From: Kiritimatiellia bacterium
GTDB lineage: Bacteria; Verrucomicrobiota; Kiritimatiellia; JAFGHX01
Length of the DNA stretch: 64,000 nt
Assembly: GCA_016929905.1 (NCBI GenBank)
Contig: JAFGHX010000074.1
Location: 1 to 64,000, forward strand
Reading direction: 5' to 3'
The translations under genes were made by a program, and so were the position numbers. Shown here one piece after another: positions 8,014-17,469 of the stretch. The notes under the pieces were generated by a model. The model was not told where the DNA came from. It made no database searches and was given only the letters and a program-made list of their open reading frames with translations. The stretch's first letter is position 1, and each line of letters opens with the position of its first letter.

Positions 8014-9923
8014 GCGAGGAAGGCGATGCCATCTGGACCTGCGACGACGCGGCGGAGTTGTACGGGGTGCGGAACTGGGGCTTCAACCATTTCGACATCT
8101 CGCCGCAGGGCGACGCCATTGTGAACCTGCCGGGCAAAGAGAAGATGGTGAGCATTCGGTTGCTCGAGCTGGTCTCGGGCCTGCGCGAGCGGGGCCTGGA
8201 AACGCCGGTGCTCATGCGCTTTTCCGACATTCTGGCCTCCCGGATCGCCGCGATTTACGAGGGGTTCGGCCGGGCCATCGCGCAGGCGAACTACCGGGGC
8301 GAGTATCGCGGCGTCTATCCGATCAAGGTGAACCAGCAGCAGAAGGTGGTCGAGGAGGTGGCGGAGTTCGGGCGTCGCTTCCACCACGGCTTCGAAACGG
8401 GCAGCAAGGCCGAGTTGATCGGGGCGATGGCCTACATGGAGGACCCCGATGCGCTGATCGTCTGCAACGGTTACAAGGACGAGGAGTTCGTCGATCTGGC
8501 GTTGCTCGCCCTCAAGATGGGGTTGCAGACGATGCTGGTGGTGGAAATGCCGGGCGAACTGCATCTCATCCTCGAACGCGCCCGGCGTATCGGCATCAGC
8601 CCGCGGCTCGGTGTCCGCGCCCGGCTCGCGAGCCGGGCCGGCGGGCGCTGGGACGGGTCCTGCGGGGACAGAAGCAAGTTCGGTCTGAACGCTTCGCAGA
8701 TCATCGATCTGATCGAATGCCTGCGCAACGAGCGGATGCTGGACAGCCTCCAGATGCTGCATTATCACCTGGGCAGCCAGATCTCGGACATCGGCAGGCT
8801 GCGGATCGGGATCGGCGAAGCCTGCCGTTTCTACGTGGAACTGGCGGCGGAGGGCGCCGCCATGGGCTACCTCAATGTGGGCGGCGGGCTGGCCGTCGAC
8901 TATGACGGGTCCAAGACCAACTCGCCGAGCAGCCGCAACTATACGACGCGGGAATACGCCGCCGACATCGTCGAAGCCATCATGAGTGCCACCGACCAGG
9001 CCGGCATTCCGCACCCGACCATCGTCAGCGAGTCCGGGCGGGCGACGGTGGCGCATCATTCCGTGCTGGTGTTCGACGTGCTGGACGTCAGCCGGTTCGA
9101 ACCGCACAGCATTCCCGACAAGCTGCCGGACGGTTCCAGCGAGATGCTGCAGAACCTGATGTGGGTGGCCGGCAACTTCACGGGGCGCAACCTGCAGGAA
9201 GCGTATCACGATGCCGTCTACTACCGCGACGAACTGCGCACGCTGTTCATGCACGGCTACGTTCCGTTGCGGGAACGCGCGCTGGGCGAAACGGTTTTCT
9301 GGCATATCATCGGCAGAATCGCCACCGAACTGCGGGACCGGACGCGTGTTCCCGACGAGATGGAAGGGCTGCAGGCCGCGATTGCCGACGTCTACTACGG
9401 CAACTTCAGCGTTTTCCAGTCGCTGCCCGATTCCTGGGCGATCAACCAGATCTTTCCCGTCATGCCCATTCACCGGCTCAATGAACGGCCGACGCGGCTC
9501 GGGGTCCTCGCCGACATCACGTGCGACTCCGACGGCAAGATCGACCGTTTCATCGACCGGCAGGAAACGGGAACGGCCTTGCCTCTGCACCCGGTCGGCG
9601 ACGAAGACTACTATCTGGGCGTGTTTCTTGTCGGCGCCTATCAGGAGACGCTGGGCGACCTGCACAACCTGCTTGGCGACACGAACGTGCTGCACGTGCG
9701 TGTCGGCGAGAACGATGAGATCGAGTACGAACAGGAGATCGAAGGCGACACCGTGGCCGAAGTGCTTTCGTACGTCGAGTATGACCCGCGCGACATGCTC
9801 ACGCGCGTCAGACGCTCGGCGGAGCGCGCCGTGCGGCAGGGCCGTATCAGCGCGCAGGAACGGCGCGAGATTCTCTCCGCCTACGAGGCTGGTTTGCGCG
9901 GGTACACGTACTTCGAGAAGTAA
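8010..9923 (+). CDS. speA: Biosynthetic arginine decarboxylase
   Basis: A 637-residue PLP-dependent decarboxylase of the alanine racemase-fold group that converts arginine to agmatine. K106 in GVYPIKVNQQ is the PLP lysine; the glycine loop GGGLAVDYDGS, the substrate/PLP segment SESGRATVAHH and the C-terminal half are all present at the usual SpeA length (about 630-660). It overlaps larC by 4 bases (ATGA) and is followed 65 bp later by agmatinase, so the pair gives putrescine from arginine. The coupling with nickel cofactor genes may be only positional. Confidence 0.96.
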   Translation: MSEEGDAIWTCDDAAELYGVRNWGFNHFDISPQGDAIVNLPGKEKMVSIRLLELVSGLRERGLETPVLMRFSDILASRIAAIYEGFGRAIAQANYRGEYRGVYPIKVNQQQKVVEEVAEFGRRFHHGFETGSKAELIGAMAYMEDPDALIVCNGYKDEEFVDLALLALKMGLQTMLVVEMPGELHLILERARRIGISPRLGVRARLASRAGGRWDGSCGDRSKFGLNASQIIDLIECLRNERMLDSLQMLHYHLGSQISDIGRLRIGIGEACRFYVELAAEGAAMGYLNVGGGLAVDYDGSKTNSPSSRNYTTREYAADIVEAIMSATDQAGIPHPTIVSESGRATVAHHSVLVFDVLDVSRFEPHSIPDKLPDGSSEMLQNLMWVAGNFTGRNLQEAYHDAVYYRDELRTLFMHGYVPLRERALGETVFWHIIGRIATELRDRTRVPDEMEGLQAAIADVYYGNFSVFQSLPDSWAINQIFPVMPIHRLNERPTRLGVLADITCDSDGKIDRFIDRQETGTALPLHPVGDEDYYLGVFLVGAYQETLGDLHNLLGDTNVLHVRVGENDEIEYEQEIEGDTVAEVLSYVEYDPRDMLTRVRRSAERAVRQGRISAQERREILSAYEAGLRGYTYFEK

Positions 9924-9988
9924 ACCGGGAGACGGCGGCAGCCCGAACACGGTGGAAGACAGGGAAGGGATGGAAGCGGGGGGGTGGC

Positions 9989-10873
9989 ATGAGTGCGCAG
10001 CAGCGCCTGTTTCTGGACAGGAATTCCGCCGTGCAGGGGGACGACTCCGCGCCGTATGCCGTGCTGCCGGTGCCCTATGAGCGCACGGTGTCGTTTGCGC
10101 ACGGCACGGCGCGGGGGCCGGCCGCGGTCCTCACGGCGAGCGAGCAGGTGGAGCTCTTCGATGAGGAACTCGGATGCCCGTTCGAGTTCCGTGTGCAGAC
10201 GCTTCCCGCACCGGACTGTGTGACGGGCGGCGAGCCCGACGTGCTAGCACGGATCCGGGCGGCGGCGGCGGCCGTCTTCAGCCGTCGCCGCTTCCTCCTC
10301 TCGATCGGCGGCGAGCATACAGTGACGGTGCCGCTGGTGGAGGCGGCCCGGGCGGTGCACGCCGACCTCACGGTCCTGCACGTGGACGCGCACGCCGATC
10401 TGCGGGACGTTTTCCGGGGCAACAGCTTGTCCCACGGTTGCGTGGCGCGGCGCGTGATTGAACTGGGCGCGCGCACCGTGCACGTCGGGCTGCGCAGCCT
10501 CTCCGCGGAAGAAGCCGCCTTCGTCCGGGCCCGGAACTTGCCCGTCTACTGGGCGGCCGATATCTGCCGGGCGCCCGACGACGCCTGGATGGCGGCTGTC
10601 ACCCGCCATTGCAGCGGAGCTGTCTATGTTTCCTTCGATATCGACGCGTTCGACCCGTCGCTGATTCCCGGCACCGGCACTCCCGAACCCGGCGGGTTGG
10701 GCTGGTACAGCGTGACGGCGCTGCTGCGCCGCGTGTTCGAGCAGTGCCGTGTGGTCGGAGCGGACGTCGTCGAAGTGTTTCCCCTGCCGGACAGCGTGGC
10801 CAGCGAATTCGTCGCCGCACGACTTGCGGCCAAAATGCTTGCCTATCACCACCACGCCGCGCCGCGCGCCTGA
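9989..10873 (+). CDS. speB: Agmatinase (ureohydrolase family)
   Basis: A 294-residue binuclear manganese ureohydrolase. Metal motifs are SIGGEH (105-110), DAHADLR (133-139) and SFDIDAFDP (215-223 with D217, D219, D222). A G-rich Shine-Dalgarno (gcgggggggtgg) precedes the ATG. Right after speA, it should hydrolyse agmatine to putrescine and urea. The C-terminal VVEVFP replaces the more usual E-x-N-P pattern, so specificity among ureohydrolases is inferred from context. Confidence 0.92.
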   Translation: MSAQQRLFLDRNSAVQGDDSAPYAVLPVPYERTVSFAHGTARGPAAVLTASEQVELFDEELGCPFEFRVQTLPAPDCVTGGEPDVLARIRAAAAAVFSRRRFLLSIGGEHTVTVPLVEAARAVHADLTVLHVDAHADLRDVFRGNSLSHGCVARRVIELGARTVHVGLRSLSAEEAAFVRARNLPVYWAADICRAPDDAWMAAVTRHCSGAVYVSFDIDAFDPSLIPGTGTPEPGGLGWYSVTALLRRVFEQCRVVGADVVEVFPLPDSVASEFVAARLAAKMLAYHHHAAPRA

Positions 10874-11014
10874 ACGGCCTGCTCGATCCCGTCCGAAAAG
10901 CCTGCGACCGGCACGCCGGGCATTCGCCCGCGGCGCTGCTTTCGTCTTTTCGGCGTTCTTGCTCTTCCATCCGTCCACCCCCGGATTCCGACGCGTCCGG
11001 GTTTGCGTCTGTGT

Positions 11015-11043
11015 TTGACCCGTCGCGCGCCACCCGGTACAAT
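11015..11043 (+). promoter_or_regulatory. Candidate sigma70 promoter for apgM
   Basis: TTGACC (11015-11020), exactly 17 bp, TACAAT (11038-11043). Start of transcription would be near 11050, leaving a leader of about 15 bases that contains the Shine-Dalgarno aaaagga. One of the best matches in the window. Confidence 0.65.
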
Positions 11044-11064
11044 GGCTGGCCAAAAGGACAGCGC

Positions 11065-12252
11065 ATGAAGGTGGCCGTACTCGTCGGCGATGGGATGGGC
11101 GACTATCCGCTGGACGCCCTGGGCGGTCGCACACCGCTGCAGGCTGCACGCATTCCGAACATGCGGCGGGCGGCCGCGGCGGGTACGACCTGCCTGATCA
11201 CGACGGCACCGGCCGGCATGAAGCCGGGCAGCGACGTGGCGAATCTGAGTCTGCTCGGGTTCGACCCGAAAAAATACTACGCCGGCCGCGCGCCGCTCGA
11301 GGCGGCCGGCCAGGGGCTGGAGCTGGCGCCTGCCGACGTTGCGTTCCGGTGCAATCTGGTGACGATCGACGGGGACACCATGCGGGACTACTCGGCGGGC
11401 CACATCGGCACGCCGGAGGCCTCAAAGCTCATCGAGGCGCTGAACGCCGCGCTCAGCGGCGACGGCCTGTGTTTCCACACGGGGGTGAGCTATCGCCACC
11501 TGCTGGTCTGGGACGGGGGCCCGACCGATCTGCGGACCGTGCCTCCGCACGACATTCTGGATCAGCCCATCGGTCCGCACTTGCCGGAGGGGCAACGGCA
11601 GGAGGAGGTGCGCTCGCTGATGGAGCGCTCGCGCGAGGTATTGGCGGGGCACGCGGTGAACACGGCGCGCCGGAGCGAAGGCAAGAGCCTGGCGACCCAG
11701 ATTTGGCTGTGGGGGCAGGGCCGCGCCGTGCGGTTGCCTTCGTATCCGGAACGATACGGTCTGCACGGTGTCGTGATTTCCGCCGTCGATCTGGTCAAGG
11801 GGGTCGGCCGGTTGGCCGGGCTTCGTGTCGTCGCGGTCAACGGGGCGACGGGTTTCATCGACACGAACTACGCAGGCAAGGTCCAGGCCGCCCTGGAAGC
11901 CCTGACCCGGGACGACTTCGTCTTTCTGCACGTGGAGGCGCCGGACGAATGCGCGCATTTGGGCGATCTGGATCTCAAGGTGCAGGCCATCGAGCGCTTT
12001 GACGAGGCCGTCGTCGGGCCGATGTGGCAGGGGCTTCAGAAGCGGGGCGAACGGTATCGCCTGATTGTCTGCACCGACCACCGCACGCCCATAGCCAGGC
12101 GAACACATACGCGTGAGCCGGTGCCGGCCGTGGTCGTGAACGGCCCCCTCCCGGCCACCCGCGACGAGAAGCCGTTCGACGAATTTCTGGACCGCCCGGG
12201 CCCTTCCCGGTTGGCCCATGAATGGATGCATGAGCAACTTGCAGTGGAGTGA
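11065..12252 (+). CDS. apgM: Cofactor-independent phosphoglycerate mutase, archaeal type
   Basis: A 395-residue member of the alkaline phosphatase superfamily that interconverts 3- and 2-phosphoglycerate. Visible: GDGMGDYP near the N-terminus (metal site), the catalytic-serine region KPGSDVANLSLLGFDP (54-69), GRAPLEAAG, VEAPDECAHLGD and CTDHRTPIARRTH (metal ligands). Length fits the ApgM/aPGAM family rather than the 510-residue GpmI. The frame is open further upstream but the promoter and Shine-Dalgarno fix the ATG at 11065. Its end carries the Shine-Dalgarno for the next gene, 4 bp downstream. Related family members can act as homoserine kinase-like enzymes, so function is not fully certain. 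Confidence 0.88.
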   Translation: MKVAVLVGDGMGDYPLDALGGRTPLQAARIPNMRRAAAAGTTCLITTAPAGMKPGSDVANLSLLGFDPKKYYAGRAPLEAAGQGLELAPADVAFRCNLVTIDGDTMRDYSAGHIGTPEASKLIEALNAALSGDGLCFHTGVSYRHLLVWDGGPTDLRTVPPHDILDQPIGPHLPEGQRQEEVRSLMERSREVLAGHAVNTARRSEGKSLATQIWLWGQGRAVRLPSYPERYGLHGVVISAVDLVKGVGRLAGLRVVAVNGATGFIDTNYAGKVQAALEALTRDDFVFLHVEAPDECAHLGDLDLKVQAIERFDEAVVGPMWQGLQKRGERYRLIVCTDHRTPIARRTHTREPVPAVVVNGPLPATRDEKPFDEFLDRPGPSRLAHEWMHEQLAVE

Positions 12253-12256
12253 CGGG

Positions 12257-12877
12257 ATGAAGAAGCGAAGACCGGAAGCGCGGAGGAATGGCGGCTTGGC
12301 AGGATGGGACGTCGCCGGCGGGCGAGGCCTTGCGCGCCCCGCGGCTCTGTGCGTGGCGGCGATGGCAATCGGGCTGTCGGGCTGTGTCACCTTCTCCAAC
12401 TACGGGCGCGACCGTGAGATGCGCGAAGAAGCGGAGAAGACGGCCATACGGCAGGAGTTCCGCAGGCTCGAGGGGCGGATCGAGGGGCTTGAGATGGAAC
12501 GGGACGGCCTGCGCAGGGATCTGGATGCGCTGCGCGACCAGCTTACCCGTCTCTCGCAGAGCCAGACCCGGCTCGTGCAGGAACGGTTCGTCGAACTGGA
12601 GCAGGCGCTCAAGGCCGGCGAGGCGGCGCGCGAGAAAGACAAGCAGGCGCTGGCCGAGCAACTGGGCAGCCAGATGGCGAAGCTGATAGAGGACTTGCGC
12701 AAGGCACAGGCGGAAACGCGGCATGAGCGCGGGTGCTGGCACGACGTGAAGACGGGCGAGACACTCTCCGAGATCGCGACGGCCTACAAGGTCACCGTGG
12801 GCGTCATCATCCAGGCGAACGACCTCAAGGACCCCGACCGGGTGAAGGTCGGGCAGCGGCTGTTCATTCCGCAGTAG
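12257..12877 (+). CDS. LysM-domain lipoprotein with coiled coil
   Basis: A 206-residue envelope protein. The basic N-terminus and hydrophobic stretch end in the lipobox LSGC with C43 as the lipidated residue. Residues about 50-150 are charged heptads (EAEKT, RLEGRIEGLEMER, LRDQLTRLSQ) predicted to form a coiled coil. A single LysM domain fills the C-terminus (161-206: VKTGETLSEIATAYKV ... VKVGQRLFIPQ), which binds peptidoglycan or similar glycans. Start chosen by GGAG (12246-12249) 7 bases upstream. It likely tethers the outer membrane to the wall or organises an envelope machine; exact role unknown. Confidence 0.85.
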   Translation: MKKRRPEARRNGGLAGWDVAGGRGLARPAALCVAAMAIGLSGCVTFSNYGRDREMREEAEKTAIRQEFRRLEGRIEGLEMERDGLRRDLDALRDQLTRLSQSQTRLVQERFVELEQALKAGEAAREKDKQALAEQLGSQMAKLIEDLRKAQAETRHERGCWHDVKTGETLSEIATAYKVTVGVIIQANDLKDPDRVKVGQRLFIPQ

Positions 12878-12924
12878 GCGCCGCCGGCCCCGGCGCGACC
12901 AGACCCACGCCGTTCGGATTTGAG

Positions 12925-12953
12925 TTGATCCGGATCGGGTGGGTATATAGAAT
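12925..12953 (+). promoter_or_regulatory. Candidate promoter for the GYF-like gene
   Basis: TTGATC (12925-12930), 17-bp spacer, TAGAAT (12948-12953), with TATA just before. Predicted start about 12960 and ATG at 12969, so the leader would be about 9 bases with no room for a normal Shine-Dalgarno. Confidence 0.55.
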
Positions 12954-12968
12954 CGAGCCCGAGACAAG

Positions 12969-13793
12969 ATGAAATGGTACGTAAAGCGAACGGACGGCAG
13001 CGTATCGGACCCCGTCGAAGTGGACGAGATATGCCGGTGGGCGACGGCGGGAACGATCAAGTCGGGCGACGAAGTGTCGACTGACGGTGAGATCTGGATA
13101 CAGGCGGTCGATTTGCCGGATGTGGCCGAGACGCTGCATGGCGCGTCCGTGCCCGGCGTCAATCCCCCCCGGGGCGTGCCGGGCCGGTCGGAACCGGAGC
13201 CCGCGCCCGAGGAGGCGCCGGACGCCGCTTTTCTTGAGGCGGCGAACGCGGACGCGTGGACGATCCGCAAGGAAATCACCAAATGGAGGTCGCTTTACGA
13301 AAAGGGGCAGGCGCGCTGGACGAAGGAGAACGAAGATCTGCAGCACCAGCTCCGCGATCTGCGCCGGGAAGGCGCGGCGAACATGGCGGAGCTGGAGCAG
13401 ATGAGGCTGGATTTGAAACGGGTGCGCGGCAACTACGAGGAACTCCGGCAGGCTGTGCGTGAGGAACCCGACGATCTGCGCCGGCAGATCCTGCAGATGA
13501 AGGAACAGGAACTCACGCTGCAGAATGCGTACGAAGCGCTCGAACGCAGCTACGACGTGCTCTTCCGGCAGTTGGCGTTGAGGGAGAAGGAGCAGGCGGC
13601 GATCCTGGCGCTGCGCGACGAGGCGGAGCGGGCCGCCCAGGAGCGAGTCCGGGAGTTGGAAGAGCGGTTGGCGAAGGAGCGCGAACTTGCGGACGATGCG
13701 CGCCAGCGCGTCGCCGCGCTGGAGCGGGAGTTCGAACAGGTTGCCCGGACTTGCCGCGAGATGAACCAGCACCTCGTGGAACTGCGCGGCTAG
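12969..13793 (+). CDS. GYF_2-like N-terminal domain plus long coiled coil
   Basis: A 274-residue protein. Residues 1-55 (MKWYVKRTDGSVSDP ... DEICRWATAG ... DGEIWIQA) resemble the GYF_2/DUF4339 fold that binds proline-rich peptides. After a proline/glutamate-rich linker (60-80), residues 90-270 are almost entirely charged heptads, a long coiled coil. There is no signal peptide, so it is probably cytoplasmic and acts as a scaffold or adaptor. The specific role is not known. Its TAG stop is inside one arm of a palindrome shared with the end of dnaE. Confidence 0.75.
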   Translation: MKWYVKRTDGSVSDPVEVDEICRWATAGTIKSGDEVSTDGEIWIQAVDLPDVAETLHGASVPGVNPPRGVPGRSEPEPAPEEAPDAAFLEAANADAWTIRKEITKWRSLYEKGQARWTKENEDLQHQLRDLRREGAANMAELEQMRLDLKRVRGNYEELRQAVREEPDDLRRQILQMKEQELTLQNAYEALERSYDVLFRQLALREKEQAAILALRDEAERAAQERVRELEERLAKERELADDARQRVAALEREFEQVARTCREMNQHLVELRG

Positions 13794-13832
13794 CCCGCTT
13801 ATGGCACGATCCTCGTGCGTCATGCGGGCTAG
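13790..13832. terminator. Bidirectional terminator covering two convergent stop codons
   Basis: Outer arms CTAGCCCGC (13790-13798) and GCGGGCTAG (13824-13832) are perfect inverted repeats; nested inside are GCACGA (13804-13809) and TCGTGC (13813-13818) around loop TCC. The left arm contains the TAG stop of the coiled-coil gene and the right arm the stop of dnaE on the other strand, so the same palindrome ends both genes. Confidence 0.7.
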
Positions 13833-16800
13833 CGGGCGGGGGCCGGCTGACGCGCGTTGTTGCGGCCGTTGCGGTTGCGTCGCCACCGGTTCTGTGAACT
13901 CGGCTTATAGTACGGGTTGCTGTTGACCCACACGTAGACGCTGTTCTCGCCCAGACAGTGCTCCACTTCCCGGACCATCTCTTCGCACGCGTACACGCAG
14001 AACGACTTGTCCGTGTCCATGAACACCTTCTGGCCGCCGGGGAACTGCAGGCAGATCACGACGGGTGTCGGGCCGGGATTGGCGCGTAACAGCGTCCGGA
14101 CGCGTTCGAGCTTGCCGTTTTCCAGGTTGGCGGCCGGGATGTGGATACTCAGCCGCTGGGCGAAGTACTTCGGGGCGTCTTTGAGCGGGTACAGTTCTGC
14201 GGCGACGATTTTTGGGCGGTCGTCTTTCAGCGAGAGTTCGCCGCACACGAGCAGCGCCTGGTCCTTCTGCAGGGAGGCGCCGTACTGCTGATAGGCGTCC
14301 GGGAAGACGATGACCTCCGCGCTTCCGTCCAGGTCCTCCAGTTCGATGATCGCCATGGCATCCTTGTTCTTAGTGATCTTACGGTGGAGCTTGGCGATGA
14401 TGCCGCCCATACGCGTGCTGGTGCGGTCTTCCATTTCGCCCAGCCCGGATATGGCCGTCAGCGAATAGCGCTTCAGCAGGCCTACGTGCTGCGCGAGAGG
14501 GTGGCCGCTCATGTACACCCCGAGCAGTTCCTTCTCCGCCGCGAGCAGTTCGTTCTCGTGGGCCGGCTTGCACTTCGGCAGTTCGCTGTCCTGCGGCTTC
14601 GTGGCGTCTTCGCCCAGCATGGCGAAAAGGCTGCCTTGGCCGCTCTGGCGGTCGCGCTGCGAGACGGCGGCGCGGGTCAATGCGAAATCGACGCCCTGCA
14701 ACAGGCGGTTGCGGTGGATGCCGAACGAATCGAACGCGCCGCATCGGATCAGGCTCTCAATAACCTTCTTGTTCACCGCCTGCGTGTCGAGTCTGGAACA
14801 GAAATCCATGAACCCTTTGAACGGCCCGTTCGCTTCGCGTTCGCCCACGATCGATTCGACCGCGCCTTCCCCCACATTCTTGATGCCGGCCATCCCGAAC
14901 CGGATCGCCTTGTCCAGGGGCGTGAACCGGACGCCGCTCTCGTTTATGTCCGGGCAGAGAATCTCGAGCCCCATCTCCTTGGCTTCGGCGATGAAGACGG
15001 GCAGTTTGTCGGCGTTTCCCATTTCGGAGGAGAGCAGGGCGGCCATGAACTCCTCGGGGTAGTGCGCCTTGAGGTAGGCGGTGATGTAGGCGACAATCGC
15101 GTAGGCGGTGCTGTGCGCCTTGTTGAAGCCGTAGCCGGCGAACCGGTTGATGTTCTCGAATATCTTTTCGGCTTTGGCTGCCGGGATTTTGTGCTTCTGC
15201 TTGCAGCCTTCAAGGAACACGGGGCGCTGCTGCTCCATGATTTCGATGCGTTTTTTGCCCATCGCTTCGCGCAGGATGTCGGCCTGCCCGAGCGTGTAGC
15301 CGGCCAGGACCTGGACGGCCTGCATGACCTGCTCCTGGTAAAGCAGGATCCCGAACGTTTCCCGCAGGACCGGCTCGAGGGAGGGGTGATCGTACTCGAT
15401 CTTGACGCGGCCGGCCTTGCGGTTGACGTAGTCGTCGAGCATATTCATCGGGCCGGGCCGGTACAGAGCGATCATGGCGATGAGGTCTTCGATTCTGTCC
15501 AGCCCAATACGGCGGATCAGGTCCCGCATCCCGGAACTTTCCAGTTGGAACACGCCGATCGTGTCACCGCGCCGCAGCAGTTCGAACGTCGGCGAATCGT
15601 CTATGGGCAGGGCGTCGATGTCCAGTTCGAGCGCGTGCCGGCGGCGGACGAGATCGACGCACTCCTGGATGACCGTCAGCGTTTTCAGCCCGAGGAAATC
15701 CATCTTCAGCAGGCCCACCTCGGCGATGGGCTTCATGGTGAACTGCGTCACCGCCTGCTTGTCTTTATCACGGGTGAGCGGGATGATTTCCGTGAGCGGC
15801 TTCTCGCCGATCACGACGCCCGCCGCATGCGTGCCCTGGTTGCGGAAGAGGCCCTCCAGCACGAAGCCGTAATCCAGAATGCGCCTCGCGTTCGGGTCAT
15901 TCTCGTAGGCCTTGCTGAACTCCGGGTTCTGTTCCATGGCCAGGTTCAGGGTCATCTTCGGATCTTCGGGCACCATCTTGGCCAGCTTGTCGCACTCGTC
16001 GTACGGGATTTCGAGCACGCGGCCGACATCGCGGATCACAGTCTTTGCGCCCAGCGAGCCGAACGTGATGATCTGCGCGCAGTTCTCCCGCCCGTACTTC
16101 TCCTTCACGTACTCGATCACTTCGCCGCGCCGTGTCTGGCAGAAGTCGATGTCGAAGTCCGGCGGTTTCGGCCGTTCCAGGTTCAGAAACCGTTCGAAGA
16201 ACAGGTTGTAGCGAAGCGGGTCGATGTTCGTGATGCCGAGCGCGTAGGCGAGCACGCTGCCGGCCCCCGAACCGCGGCCGGGCCCGACGGGGATATGGTG
16301 CTCGCGCGCGAAGCGCACGAAATCCCACACGACGAGGAAGTAGTTGACGAACCCCGTCTTTTCGATAACGTGCAACTCATACTGGAATCGCTCCACGATC
16401 CCGCGTTCCCGCTCGTCTTTCGGGGCGTCGATGTTCTCGATTCCGTACCGGCGTTGCAGGCCGTGTCGGCACTGCTCCACCAGGTACGATTTCTGGTCGC
16501 TGCCGTTCGGCACCCGGAATGTCGGGAAGTGCAGTTCGTGCAGCCGCAGTTCGACGGTGCAGCGATGCGCGATGTCCAGCGTGTGAGAGAGGGCGTTGGG
16601 GAAATCCTTGAACAGGTCCGTCATTTCCGCGCCGGACTTGAGGTAGAACTCTTCGGAGGGGTAGGTCATCCGGTTCGGATCGCTCAGCTTCGTCTGGGTC
16701 TGCAGGCAGAGCAGGACTTCGTGCGCGGCGGCGTGCTCGCGTTTCAGATAGTGCACATCGTTAGTCGCCACCAGCGGCAGGCCGGTCTTCTCGTGCAGTT

Positions 16801-17383
16801 CGAACAGCCCGATGTTGACCAGCCGCTGCTCCGGCATCTGGTGGTCCTGCAGTTCCAGGAAGAAATTGCCCTTGCCCAGGATGTCCGACAGCTCACCCGC
16901 CGCCTCCAGCGCGCCGCCGGGGTCGAGCGCCGTGAGGCTCTCGGCGATTTCCCCTTTGAGGCAGGCCGAGAGGCCGATCAGCCCCTTGTGATGCGCCGCG
17001 AGCAGTTCCTTGTCGATGCGTGGCTTATAGTAGAAGCCGTCCAGATGGGCCTTGCTCACCAGTTTGATCAGGTTATGGTAACCCTCGTCATTTTCGGCGA
17101 GCAGCACCAGGTGATGCGCCGGGGCCTTGCCCCGTTCCGTCTCCCGGTCCGTATGCGCGCCGCGTGCGACGTAGACCTCGCAGCCGAGAATCGGTTTGAC
17201 CCCTTTCTCCCGCGCCGCCTCGTAGAACTCGATCGTGCCGTACATGACGCCGTGATCGGTCATCGCGATGGCGGGCATGTTGCTCTTCAGGCAGCTGTCG
17301 ATCAGGTCGTCGAGGCGGCACGCGCCGTCCAGCAGGCTGTAGGTGGTGTGAACGTGAAGGTGAACGAAAGGCGAGGCGCTCAT
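13829..17383 (-). CDS. dnaE: DNA polymerase III alpha subunit
   Basis: A 1184-residue DnaE replicative polymerase. N-terminal PHP domain (FVHLHVHTTYSLLDG, TDHGVMYG), the polymerase palm with GPGRGSGAGSVLAYALGITN and the catalytic aspartates in PDFDIDF near residue 410, the thumb and fingers region, tandem helix-hairpin-helix segment (NRFAGYGFNKAHSTAYA), and a C-terminal OB fold (MGGIIAKLHRKITKNK). Size and domain order are those of DnaE1, not PolC. The ATG at 17383 is preferred over an in-frame GTG at 17389. The gene ends in the bidirectional terminator at 13790-13832. Confidence 0.97.
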   Translation of the reverse strand: MSASPFVHLHVHTTYSLLDGACRLDDLIDSCLKSNMPAIAMTDHGVMYGTIEFYEAAREKGVKPILGCEVYVARGAHTDRETERGKAPAHHLVLLAENDEGYHNLIKLVSKAHLDGFYYKPRIDKELLAAHHKGLIGLSACLKGEIAESLTALDPGGALEAAGELSDILGKGNFFLELQDHQMPEQRLVNIGLFELHEKTGLPLVATNDVHYLKREHAAAHEVLLCLQTQTKLSDPNRMTYPSEEFYLKSGAEMTDLFKDFPNALSHTLDIAHRCTVELRLHELHFPTFRVPNGSDQKSYLVEQCRHGLQRRYGIENIDAPKDERERGIVERFQYELHVIEKTGFVNYFLVVWDFVRFAREHHIPVGPGRGSGAGSVLAYALGITNIDPLRYNLFFERFLNLERPKPPDFDIDFCQTRRGEVIEYVKEKYGRENCAQIITFGSLGAKTVIRDVGRVLEIPYDECDKLAKMVPEDPKMTLNLAMEQNPEFSKAYENDPNARRILDYGFVLEGLFRNQGTHAAGVVIGEKPLTEIIPLTRDKDKQAVTQFTMKPIAEVGLLKMDFLGLKTLTVIQECVDLVRRRHALELDIDALPIDDSPTFELLRRGDTIGVFQLESSGMRDLIRRIGLDRIEDLIAMIALYRPGPMNMLDDYVNRKAGRVKIEYDHPSLEPVLRETFGILLYQEQVMQAVQVLAGYTLGQADILREAMGKKRIEIMEQQRPVFLEGCKQKHKIPAAKAEKIFENINRFAGYGFNKAHSTAYAIVAYITAYLKAHYPEEFMAALLSSEMGNADKLPVFIAEAKEMGLEILCPDINESGVRFTPLDKAIRFGMAGIKNVGEGAVESIVGEREANGPFKGFMDFCSRLDTQAVNKKVIESLIRCGAFDSFGIHRNRLLQGVDFALTRAAVSQRDRQSGQGSLFAMLGEDATKPQDSELPKCKPAHENELLAAEKELLGVYMSGHPLAQHVGLLKRYSLTAISGLGEMEDRTSTRMGGIIAKLHRKITKNKDAMAIIELEDLDGSAEVIVFPDAYQQYGASLQKDQALLVCGELSLKDDRPKIVAAELYPLKDAPKYFAQRLSIHIPAANLENGKLERVRTLLRANPGPTPVVICLQFPGGQKVFMDTDKSFCVYACEEMVREVEHCLGENSVYVWVNSNPYYKPSSQNRWRRNRNGRNNARQPAPAR

Positions 17384-17407
17384 AAACACTACAATAGGCG
17401 CCAGGTC

Positions 17408-17434
17408 AAAAAAGAAAAGACTTTTTTCTTTTTT
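17408..17434. other. A/T-only inverted repeat between DUF2723 gene and dnaE
   Basis: AAAAAAGAAAA (17408-17418) and TTTTCTTTTTT (17424-17434) pair perfectly across GACTT. Just beside it a GC stem (CCCCG/CGGGG, 17439-17452) follows the DUF2723 stop on the - strand. Together they may end DUF2723 transcription or supply a bent upstream element for dnaE. It is the most A/T-rich patch in the window and stands out against the high-GC background. Confidence 0.55.
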
Positions 17435-17469
17435 CGGGCCCCGCGTGCGGGGGAGGACAAGCGTGCCGA

